A stretch of 5,436 nucleotides of DNA from positions 1-5,436 of the forward strand of contig JASLZV010000148.1 in NCBI GenBank assembly GCA_030754715.1, in the 5' to 3' direction. Source of the stretch: Phycisphaerae bacterium (GTDB lineage Bacteria; Planctomycetota; Phycisphaerae; SM23-33). Every line of letters starts with the position of its first letter. The first letter of the stretch is position 1. A program made the translations under genes and the position numbers. Under the pieces are notes generated by a model, which saw only the letters and a program-made list of their open reading frames with translations, ran no database searches and was not told the origin of the DNA. This document shows, piece after piece, positions 1 through 5,436 of this stretch.

Positions 1-1743
1 CCGTCGGGCGGGGAATTTACCGACGGCTGGCGGGAGCTGCCTGTCGGCGAGGGATCTGGGCGGGTTTACCTCTCGCCGTATCTCCGGACGCGTGGCCGGC
101 CGCTTGCGGCTGCCTGTGAACTGATCGAGGGTATCGTCTCGGCTGTCGGGACCGACAGTATCGCCGCCCTTTGTCTGACCGGCAGCGGGTCGGAGCTGGC
201 GGCGGAGGAACTCCACACACACCAGGTCAATGAGTTCCAGGCCATCGCGCTGGGCATGGCGGAGATGGGTATCCGCGTTCCGACGGTCTTCGAGATGGGC
301 GGGGAGACGTCCAAGTACCTGCGATTCAGCGGCAAGGACGCCGGGGCAGGGGATATCATTGATTACGCCACCAACGGTGACTGCGCCGCCGGGACGGGAA
401 GTTTCCTGGACCAGCAGGCCGGGCGGCTGAAATACGCCATCGAGGAGGTTGGGTCGGTGGTGCTGGGGGCCGAACGGGCCGCTCAGGTGGCCGGGCGGTG
501 CAGCGTGTTCGCCAAGTCCGACATGATCCATGCCCAGCAGAAGGGCTACTCGCCGCCGGAGGTGCTGGGGGGGCTGTGTGATGCGGTGGCCAGGAACTTC
601 CGCGCGGCGGTGGTGCGGTCGCACCCGGTGGTTCCGTCGGTGGCGCTGATCGGCGGGGTGGCGGCCAACGCGGCGGTCGTCCGCGCCCTTCGCGAGGTCT
701 TCGACCTGAGGATCGATCAGTTGGTGGTGCCCGAGGCCTGGGCGCACGTGCCGGCGGTGGGTGCGGCCCGGAGGGGGATGGATCTGGGCTCCAAGAGGCC
801 GGACCTGTCGCGCCTTGCGTCTCTGCGTGCCTCCGGCGACACGTCGAGCGGGCACTTTCCCACCACCGCGCCGCTGACGATGGACAACGTGGTGCTGCTG
901 CGCGACCGTGTGAAGGACTACCGCGCCGAGCCGGGCGGCGGGCCCCTGGATGCCTACCTTGGCATTGACGTGGGCAGCGTGTCTACCAACGTGGTGGCGA
1001 TCGACCCGTCCGGGTACGTGATCGCAGAGATTTACACGCGCACGCTGGGCCGCCCGATCGAGGTGGTCGGCGACGCTCTGGGGCAGATTGCCGAGCAGTG
1101 TGGCGACCGCCTGGTCGTCCGCGGCGTGGGCACCACCGGGTCGGGGCGCGAACTGATCGGCGAACTCGTCGGGGCCGACACCGTCAACGACGAGATCACC
1201 GCCCACAAGACCGGCGCGACGTTTGTGGGTAAGACCATGCTGCAGGGACGTGTGCCGGACACCATCTTTGAGTTGGGCGGTCAGGATGCCAAGTACATTT
1301 CCCTCCAGGACTCCGTGGTGGTGGATTTCACCATGAACGATGCGTGTGCAGCCGGGACAGGCAGTTTCCTGGAAGAGCGGGCCGAGGAGTTGGATGTTTC
1401 CATCGAGGGCGAATTTGCCGAACTGGCCCTGTCCAGCCGCGCGCCGGTCCGCCTGGGCGAGCGGTGCACCGTGTTCATGGAGCGCGACGTGAACAGTTAC
1501 ATGCAGCGCGGGGCCGACAAGAGGGATCTGATAGCCGGGCTGGCCTATTCGGTGGTGTACAACTACATCAACCGGGTGGTGCGAGGGCGGCGGATCGGCG
1601 AGTGCATCTTTTTCCAGGGCGGTACGGCCTACAACGACTCGGTGGCGGCGGCCTTCGCAGCCGTCACGGGTAAGGAGATTATCGTCCCTCCGCACAACGG
1701 TGTGATCGGCGCGATCGGGGCGGCCCTTCTGGCGCAGGAAAAG
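1..1743 (+). repeat. Protein-level tandem duplication of the activase ATPase domain
   Basis: Two copies of the same fold lie in one reading frame: copy 1 at about 1-768 (5' end missing) and copy 2 at about 949-1743. Matching landmarks in order are RTRGRP/TRTLGRP, TGSGSEL/TGSGREL, FEMGGETSK/FELGGQDAK, CAAGTGSFL in both, GRCSVF/ERCTVF, and VPAVGAA/VIGAIGAA near the ends. The DNA is still similar around the cysteine motif (382-408 against 1345-1371), which probably reflects protein constraint more than recent duplication, since the remainder has diverged widely. A linker of about 60 residues separates the copies. Confidence 0.85.
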
Positions 1744-3126
1744 ATGCGCGTATCCGGGCGCGTCGTCGGCGCGGCTGGGCAATTGGTTTCGGACGGCGGG
1801 CGGGACGACGCCCCGGGCCGGTATGTCTCGCAGGACCGCGGTAAGGAGCCGGATGAGGCCAAGCGATCGCGATTTCGCGGGTATGACCTGTCGAAGGTAA
1901 ACTACGGGCTTCGCGAGTTCACCTGCAAGGGTTGCTCCAACGCCTGTCAGATCCAGGAATTCGACGTTGAGGGCAACAAGACCCACTGGGGCGACAAGTG
2001 TTCCGACCGCTACCGCAAGCGCAGCAAGTCCCTCTGCCGACCGGTTATTGAGGACCTTCCGGCGATGCGTGAGCGTCTGCTTCTGGACGATCTGGCCCTG
2101 CCCGAGGCGCCCGGCGGCGCGGTGACCGTAGGTATTCCAATGACCATGTTCGCCTACGGGCAACTGCCGTTTTGGCGGACGATCCTGGCGCACCTGGGCT
2201 TTCGCACCGTGCTTAGCGAGCCAACCAACAAGAAGATCATCGAGGCCGGGCAGGCCTCCGTGGTGGCTGAGCCGTGCTTTCCCATCATCGCTGCCCACGG
2301 GCACATCGCCAATCTGGACCGCCAGGACATCGACTACATCCTGGTGCCCAACATCATCTCGATGGAGATGAAAGGGTCCGACGGCAAAGCGTACCTGTGC
2401 CCATGGCACCAGACGCTGCCGTTCGTCTGCCGGCGTTCGCCGATGCTGCGAGGCTTTGCGGAGAAGTTCCTCTCGCCTCAAGTGCACTTTTTCCGGGGCC
2501 CCAAGGCCGTCGCGCGTGAACTGACGGATTTCTTTAGACCTCTCGGGCTGGGCAGGCGAAAAGTCCGCGCCGCGGTGGTGCGGGCGTACCAGGCACAGGA
2601 GAGGTTTACGAGCGAACTGCTCGCCGCCGGGCGCGAGGCACTCGATACGCTCAAGCGCAGCGGCCTGCCCGGCATCGTACTGGTCGGGCGCCCATACAAT
2701 ATCCACGACGCCGGCATTAATCTCTCGGTGGCCTATAAACTCCGCCAGTACTACGGTGCCAACTGCATACCGCTGGATTTCCTGGAGACCGACGAAGTCG
2801 ATATCACCGACGTCAACGATAACATGTACTGGGGTCTGGGCAAGCGGGTGCTGGCTGCGGCCAAGATTGTCAGCCAAACCCCCAACCTGCACATTATCTG
2901 CATTACCAACTTCAAGTGCGGGCCTGACTCGTTCATCCGACACTTCATCAAACCTGCATCAAACAAGCCCTTCCTGACGCTTCAGTTCGATGGGCACAGC
3001 AACGACGCGGGGATCATGACGCGATGCGAGGCCTACCTCGACTCGAAGGGTATCCTGCGGCCTTGGGGGGGCGCCGAGAAAACCCCCCAGACCGCGATGG
3101 TGGGCCAGTCCGAGTCGCTGAGTTGA
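1..3126 (+). CDS. Fused tandem acyl-CoA dehydratase activase (BadF/BcrA-type ATPase) with DUF2229/HgdB-like C-terminal region; 5' partial
   Basis: The frame is open from base 1 to the TGA at 3124-3126, giving 1041 visible residues; the start is upstream of the window. Two homologous ASKHA domains are seen, at about residues 1-256 and 317-581. Domain 2 has the phosphate-binding motif GIDVGSVSTN (321-330), GGQDAK (426-431), CAAGTGSF (Cys449) and RCTVF (Cys489). Domain 1 has GGETSK (100-105), CAAGTGSF (Cys128) and RCSVF (Cys167), and its N-terminal strand is cut off. In known activators such as HgdC, the two equivalent cysteines bind a [4Fe-4S] cluster shared across a homodimer, and ATP hydrolysis drives low-potential electron transfer. 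A cysteine cluster follows (642, 645, 649, 667, 679), then a DUF2229-like region (about 709-795, with EPCFP) and a conserved end (CGPDSF 973-978, HSNDAG 999-1004). No membrane segments are evident, so it is probably cytosolic. The family is confident; the substrate is unknown. It may reduce a partner or its own C-terminal domain. Confidence 0.9.
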   Translation, partial: PSGGEFTDGWRELPVGEGSGRVYLSPYLRTRGRPLAAACELIEGIVSAVGTDSIAALCLTGSGSELAAEELHTHQVNEFQAIALGMAEMGIRVPTVFEMGGETSKYLRFSGKDAGAGDIIDYATNGDCAAGTGSFLDQQAGRLKYAIEEVGSVVLGAERAAQVAGRCSVFAKSDMIHAQQKGYSPPEVLGGLCDAVARNFRAAVVRSHPVVPSVALIGGVAANAAVVRALREVFDLRIDQLVVPEAWAHVPAVGAARRGMDLGSKRPDLSRLASLRASGDTSSGHFPTTAPLTMDNVVLLRDRVKDYRAEPGGGPLDAYLGIDVGSVSTNVVAIDPSGYVIAEIYTRTLGRPIEVVGDALGQIAEQCGDRLVVRGVGTTGSGRELIGELVGADTVNDEITAHKTGATFVGKTMLQGRVPDTIFELGGQDAKYISLQDSVVVDFTMNDACAAGTGSFLEERAEELDVSIEGEFAELALSSRAPVRLGERCTVFMERDVNSYMQRGADKRDLIAGLAYSVVYNYINRVVRGRRIGECIFFQGGTAYNDSVAAAFAAVTGKEIIVPPHNGVIGAIGAALLAQEKMRVSGRVVGAAGQLVSDGGRDDAPGRYVSQDRGKEPDEAKRSRFRGYDLSKVNYGLREFTCKGCSNACQIQEFDVEGNKTHWGDKCSDRYRKRSKSLCRPVIEDLPAMRERLLLDDLALPEAPGGAVTVGIPMTMFAYGQLPFWRTILAHLGFRTVLSEPTNKKIIEAGQASVVAEPCFPIIAAHGHIANLDRQDIDYILVPNIISMEMKGSDGKAYLCPWHQTLPFVCRRSPMLRGFAEKFLSPQVHFFRGPKAVARELTDFFRPLGLGRRKVRAAVVRAYQAQERFTSELLAAGREALDTLKRSGLPGIVLVGRPYNIHDAGINLSVAYKLRQYYGANCIPLDFLETDEVDITDVNDNMYWGLGKRVLAAAKIVSQTPNLHIICITNFKCGPDSFIRHFIKPASNKPFLTLQFDGHSNDAGIMTRCEAYLDSKGILRPWGGAEKTPQTAMVGQSESLS

Positions 3127-3167
3127 TCGGGGCAGTTGCGTTGCGGCGGCTGTCGAGACGCCCCGTG

Positions 3168-3173
3168 TATAGT
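3168..3173 (+). promoter_or_regulatory. Possible -10 box upstream of the oxidoreductase gene (weak)
   Basis: TATAGT matches the sigma70 -10 consensus at five of six bases and lies 64 bases before the start codon at 3238. No good -35 box sits at the normal distance: the nearest candidate, TTGCGG at 3141-3146, leaves a 21-base spacer. It partly overlaps the palindrome at 3172-3186. The gene could instead be read through from the upstream gene, since no terminator is seen between them. Confidence 0.25.
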
Positions 3174-3215
3174 GATTCCCGATCACGTTTCAGCATCGTG
3201 ATGACCGAAAGTCAT
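3172..3215. repeat. Two adjacent 5-5-5 perfect palindromes in the intergenic leader
   Basis: GTGAT-tcccg-ATCAC (3172-3186) and ATGAC-cgaaa-GTCAT (3201-3215) are both perfect 5-bp inverted repeats with 5-base centres. Their centres are 29 bases apart. The first touches the possible -10 box and could be an operator half. The second sits 8 bases before the Shine-Dalgarno sequence and could fold in mRNA as a small hairpin with a CGAAA loop. Such short repeats also arise by chance, so a regulatory role is only a suggestion. Confidence 0.3.
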
Positions 3216-3223
3216 TGAGGTGT

Positions 3224-3229
3224 AGGGAG
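3224..3229 (+). promoter_or_regulatory. Ribosome binding site of the Gfo/Idh/MocA gene
   Basis: AGGGAG lies 8 bases before the ATG at 3238, an ideal spacing. It supports this ATG as the start, in agreement with the Rossmann motif beginning a few residues into the protein. Confidence 0.75.
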
Positions 3230-3237
3230 CACACAGT

Positions 3238-4428
3238 ATGGCCGAGGCCAAGACGCTGAACGTCGCCCTGATTGGACAGGCTTTCATGGGCCGGACCCAC
3301 TCGAACGCCTGGAGCCAGGTGTGCAAGTTTTTCAAGGTACCGCTAAGGCCGGTGCTTCACACCGTTTGCGCGCGGAACGCCGGGGCGATGGCGGCCTTCG
3401 CCCGGCAGTGGGGTTGGCGAAACCACACCACCGACTGGAAGCGGATGATGACCTGCCGCCAGATCGACCTGGTGGACATCGCTGCGCCGAACAACATGCA
3501 CCTGCCGATGGCCAAGGCCGCCCTGGCGGCCGGCAAGGCCGTCGCCTGCGAGAAGCCGCTGGCCGGCACGTTGGCCGACGCCCGCCGGATGCTTGCCCTG
3601 GCCGATAAGGCCGGGGCCAAGACGTTCGTGTGGTACAACTATCGCCGCTGCCCGGCCGTGGCGCTGGGGCATCAATTGGTGCGAAAGGGCAAGGTCGGCC
3701 AGATTCGCCATGTCCGCGCGTGGTATCTACAAGACTGGGCCGACGAGTCGGTCCCGCTGGCCTGGCGGTTTGACAAGAAGACAGCCGGATCGGGAGCGCA
3801 CGGCGACCTCAACGCCCATATCGTCGACATGACCCGTTTCGTTACCGGCCAGGAGATCACTGAGGTCAGTGGTGCGATCAGCCACACGTTTATCAAGGAG
3901 CGACGGTTGATGACCGGATCGGCGGCCGGCGGAATCGCCGCAGGCATCCGCGGCGCCAAGAAGACCGGCAGGGTTACCGTGGACGACACGGTGCTGTTCC
4001 TGGCGCGGTTTTCCGGGGGGGCGGTGGGCAGTTTTGAGGCCGCCCGCCAAGCCACCGGCAACCAGAACCGAAACGGCTTCGAGATTAACGGTACGAAGGG
4101 GTCGTTTCGGTTTAACTTTGAGCGAATGAACGAACTGGAATACTATGACGCAACGGCCGAACGGGCCGTTCGTGGCTGGACGACCATTATGTGCACCCAC
4201 GGCGGCGACCATCCGTACGCCGAGGCGTGGTGGCCCGATGCCCACATCATCGGCTACGAGCACGGGTTTGTGAATATGGCCTATGACATCGTGCGCGTGT
4301 TGGCCGACAAAAAGCCGATCGTGGCGATGCCGGACTTCGCCGACGCCTACCGGACTCAGCGTGTTCTGGAAGCGGCGTTGATCTCGGCCAGACAAAAACG
4401 CCCGGTGAGACTCTCAATGGTGAAGTAG
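3238..4428 (+). CDS. Gfo/Idh/MocA family NAD(P)-dependent oxidoreductase
   Basis: This is a complete 396-residue protein, a normal length for the family. The N-terminal Rossmann fold is marked by VALIGQAFMGRTHSNAW (residues 9-25), which fits the family's GxxxMGxxH dinucleotide-binding pattern. It is followed by APNNMHLP (83-90) and CEKPLAG (104-110), where Lys106 is the usual EKP-motif lysine. The C-terminal substrate domain has GDLNAHIVDM (189-198), with His194 as the likely catalytic histidine, VDDTV (248-252) and a GAVGSFEAAR strand (261-270). Members oxidise or reduce hydroxyl groups of sugars, inositols and related polyols in the cytosol. The sequence does not reveal which substrate is used. 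There is no signal peptide; some planctomycete paralogues carry a Tat signal, but this one does not. No link to the activase gene upstream is apparent beyond shared orientation. A Gly/Ala-rich loop (228-240) precedes the VDD strand. Confidence 0.93.
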   Translation: MAEAKTLNVALIGQAFMGRTHSNAWSQVCKFFKVPLRPVLHTVCARNAGAMAAFARQWGWRNHTTDWKRMMTCRQIDLVDIAAPNNMHLPMAKAALAAGKAVACEKPLAGTLADARRMLALADKAGAKTFVWYNYRRCPAVALGHQLVRKGKVGQIRHVRAWYLQDWADESVPLAWRFDKKTAGSGAHGDLNAHIVDMTRFVTGQEITEVSGAISHTFIKERRLMTGSAAGGIAAGIRGAKKTGRVTVDDTVLFLARFSGGAVGSFEAARQATGNQNRNGFEINGTKGSFRFNFERMNELEYYDATAERAVRGWTTIMCTHGGDHPYAEAWWPDAHIIGYEHGFVNMAYDIVRVLADKKPIVAMPDFADAYRTQRVLEAALISARQKRPVRLSMVK

Positions 4429-4432
4429 CCGG

Positions 4433-4452
4433 CAATCGCCCGCCGGCGATTG
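4433..4452. terminator. Inverted repeat after the oxidoreductase gene; possible terminator hairpin without T tract
   Basis: CAATCGCC (4433-4440) and GGCGATTG (4445-4452) form a perfect 8-bp stem with a CGCC loop, starting 4 bases after the stop codon. No run of T follows (GGGCCCC comes next), so it is not a classic intrinsic terminator. It could help 3'-end stability or assist Rho-dependent ending. An alternative pairing of the two GCCGGC copies (4428-4433 and 4442-4447) is also possible. Confidence 0.4.
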
Positions 4453-4466
4453 GGCCCCAGTCGCGC

Positions 4467-4495
4467 TTGTTTGCATCCGCATCGCCGGGTAGAAT
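4467..4495 (+). promoter_or_regulatory. Sigma70-like promoter candidate for the NfeD/SppA-type gene
   Basis: TTGTTT (4467-4472) and TAGAAT (4490-4495) are separated by exactly 17 bases. The -10 box matches five of six consensus bases and the -35 box starts with the key TTG. Transcription would start near 4502, giving a leader of about 45 bases before the ATG at 4547. The position, directly after the previous gene's inverted repeat, supports an independent transcription unit. Confidence 0.5.
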
Positions 4496-4499
4496 ATCA

Positions 4500-4533
4500 T
4501 GGCGCCTGAGCAGTATTTTTTTGAAAGGCGCCA
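4500..4533. repeat. TGGCGCCT/AGGCGCCA inverted repeat enclosing a T7 run
   Basis: TGGCGCCT (4500-4507) and AGGCGCCA (4526-4533) are perfectly complementary over 8 bp and enclose an 18-base loop with a run of seven T (4516-4522). The right arm abuts the Shine-Dalgarno sequence at 4533-4538. If the transcript begins upstream of 4500, the hairpin could limit ribosome access; if it begins near 4502, the left arm is partly lost and a DNA-level operator is more likely. Function is inferred only. Confidence 0.4.
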
Positions 4534-4538
4534 AGAGG
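4533..4538 (+). promoter_or_regulatory. Ribosome binding site of the NfeD/SppA-type gene
   Basis: AAGAGG lies 8 bases before the ATG at 4547. The closer AGGGG (4541-4545) is only one base from the ATG and too near to serve. The choice of start is backed by the signal peptide that begins exactly there. Confidence 0.65.
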
Positions 4539-4546
4539 CCAGGGGT

Positions 4547-5436
4547 ATGAGACGGTTCAAGGCAGTAACGACTTTATCGGTCTTCCTGGCGGTTATCGGG
4601 GTTGCGCCGCGCCGGGCACAATGTCAGGCGTCGGCCCCAAGTCCGCCGGCCGGGGGTGTCTATTCCGCCAGTGTGAAGAATTGGATGCGGTTGATTCCGC
4701 CGGGCACGTTTGTGCCCAGACCGCCCAAGGCTCCCCCGTCGCTGCCGAAAGAGATCACCCAGGCGTTCGTGATACCCATCCAGGGTGAGATCACCACCAC
4801 CATGTTCGAAAACGTCAAACGGAAAATCACTCGATCCAAAGGCAAAGGCGCGCAGATCATCATCTTCGACATCGACAGCCCCGGCGGCAGAAGCGATGCC
4901 ATGAGTAGCATCGTCCGCCTTATACTCGATGATCTGAGGGGCATTTACACCGTCGCCTACGTCAACCCTCAGGCCTTTAGCGCCGCGGCGATCATCTCGC
5001 TGGCATGCAACGAGATCGTGCTGTCGCCGTCGACCGCCATGGGCGCCGCGATGCCGGTCATGCTTGGCACCGGGAAGATTGTGGAGATTCCCGAGAAGGA
5101 GCGAGGCAAGTTTGAGTCGGCTGCCCGGACGCAGATCCGTTCCTCGAGTGAACAGAACGGTTGGAACTCCGCTTTGTGCGAGGCGATGATTACAATAACG
5201 ATGGAGATCTGGCTGGTCCGCAACAAGCAGACCGACGAACTGCGGATTGTCGACGCCAGAGATTGGCGTGCGCGGGTCCGCGGCGCACCGCCTGCCACTC
5301 AACCGGCTGCGGCGCCGGTGCAAGATACGCCTTGGCAGTTCCTGGCGACGATTTGCGGGCCAATGGAACTGGTTTCTGTGACAGCCAGTGAGGCCGTCCG
5401 CCTGGGCTTTGCCGAACACATCTTTGAGTCGGTTGA
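4547..5436 (+). CDS. NfeD/SppA-type secreted or membrane-bound serine protease (ClpP/crotonase fold); 3' partial
   Basis: The visible part has 296 residues and runs off the right edge without a stop. An N-terminal signal peptide is evident: MRRFK, then a hydrophobic stretch (VTTLSVFLAVIGVA, 7-20), with likely cleavage near AQCQA (24-28). There is no lipobox. The mature part starts with a Pro-rich stretch (31-67), then a protease domain: FVIPIQGEIT (74-83), the IDSPGG turn (109-114), and AFSAAAIISLACNEIVLSP (143-161), in which Ser145 aligns with the family nucleophile. The probable catalytic base is Lys188, 43 residues later, in a segment (187-205) resembling the family's EK...AYIRSLAE...GRN helix. 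This spacing fits the Ser-Lys dyad of the archaeal 1510-N protease. An Ala/Pro-rich insert (247-260) precedes SEAVRLGFAEHI (281-292). Long NfeD proteins continue with membrane helices and an OB-fold; that part is not visible, so SppA or another relative cannot be excluded. Likely role: membrane-protein quality control. Confidence 0.85.
   Translation, partial: MRRFKAVTTLSVFLAVIGVAPRRAQCQASAPSPPAGGVYSASVKNWMRLIPPGTFVPRPPKAPPSLPKEITQAFVIPIQGEITTTMFENVKRKITRSKGKGAQIIIFDIDSPGGRSDAMSSIVRLILDDLRGIYTVAYVNPQAFSAAAIISLACNEIVLSPSTAMGAAMPVMLGTGKIVEIPEKERGKFESAARTQIRSSSEQNGWNSALCEAMITITMEIWLVRNKQTDELRIVDARDWRARVRGAPPATQPAAAPVQDTPWQFLATICGPMELVSVTASEAVRLGFAEHIFESV

Noticed and set aside
256..258. ATG as the start codon of the large activase gene
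   Set aside because: No ribosome binding site precedes it, and the 85 codons upstream in the same frame encode residues that match the second activase domain (RTRGRP, TGSGSEL). The gene continues beyond the left edge.
3127..3237. Intrinsic terminator after the activase gene
   Set aside because: The palindromes present are only 5 bp and are not followed by a T tract.
3727..4395. 222-codon open frame on the minus strand
   Set aside because: It is antisense to the well-supported oxidoreductase gene and shows no family motif.
4508..4522. T7 run as an intrinsic terminator of the oxidoreductase gene
   Set aside because: No stable stem lies directly before the T run; the run is inside the loop of an inverted repeat, and a promoter candidate lies upstream of it.
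4574..5419. 281-codon open frame on the minus strand
   Set aside because: It lies antisense to the NfeD/SppA-type gene, has no recognisable domain and an Arg/Gly/His-rich composition typical of shadow frames in GC-rich DNA.
1..5436. CRISPR arrays, tRNA or rRNA genes, insertion sequences
   Set aside because: No regularly spaced repeats, cloverleaf-like sequences, rRNA landmarks or transposase motifs were seen on either strand by eye.

Overview
This is a GC-rich window with three protein-coding genes, all on the + strand, separated by two short intergenic gaps of 111 and 118 bases. The first gene is cut by the left edge and the third by the right edge. The mix suggests an anaerobic or microaerophilic bacterium, perhaps a Planctomycetota (Phycisphaerae-like) genome: an oxygen-sensitive type of Fe-S activase, a Gfo/Idh/MocA dehydrogenase and an NfeD-type membrane protease. 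This taxonomic guess is inference from gene content and composition and is only moderately supported.

Layout: (1) 1-3126 is a large multidomain protein of the 2-hydroxyacyl-CoA dehydratase activase family (BadF/BadG/BcrA/BcrD ATPase type). Two ASKHA ATPase/Fe-S domains are fused in tandem. A cysteine cluster follows, then a DUF2229/HgdB-like C-terminal region. The reading frame is open to the first base of the window, so the real start lies upstream. (2) 3127-3237 is a gap with two small perfect palindromes, a possible weak -10 box and a clear ribosome binding site. (3) 3238-4428 is a complete Gfo/Idh/MocA family NAD(P)-dependent oxidoreductase, followed by an 8-bp inverted repeat. (4) 4429-4546 holds a good sigma70-like promoter candidate, a GGCGCC-based inverted repeat enclosing a T7 run, and a ribosome binding site. 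(5) 4547-5436 is the N-terminal part of a secreted or membrane-anchored ClpP/crotonase-fold serine protease of the NfeD/SppA type. Its signal peptide and Ser-Lys dyad are visible; the C-terminal part lies outside the window.

The three genes share orientation but have no evident common pathway. The third appears to have its own promoter. No RNA genes, insertion sequences, CRISPR arrays or phage genes were seen. The most notable item is the single-chain double activase. It keeps both predicted Fe-S cysteines in each copy but has a divergent ATP-site motif in the first copy. I found no clear evidence of a wholly new biological system.
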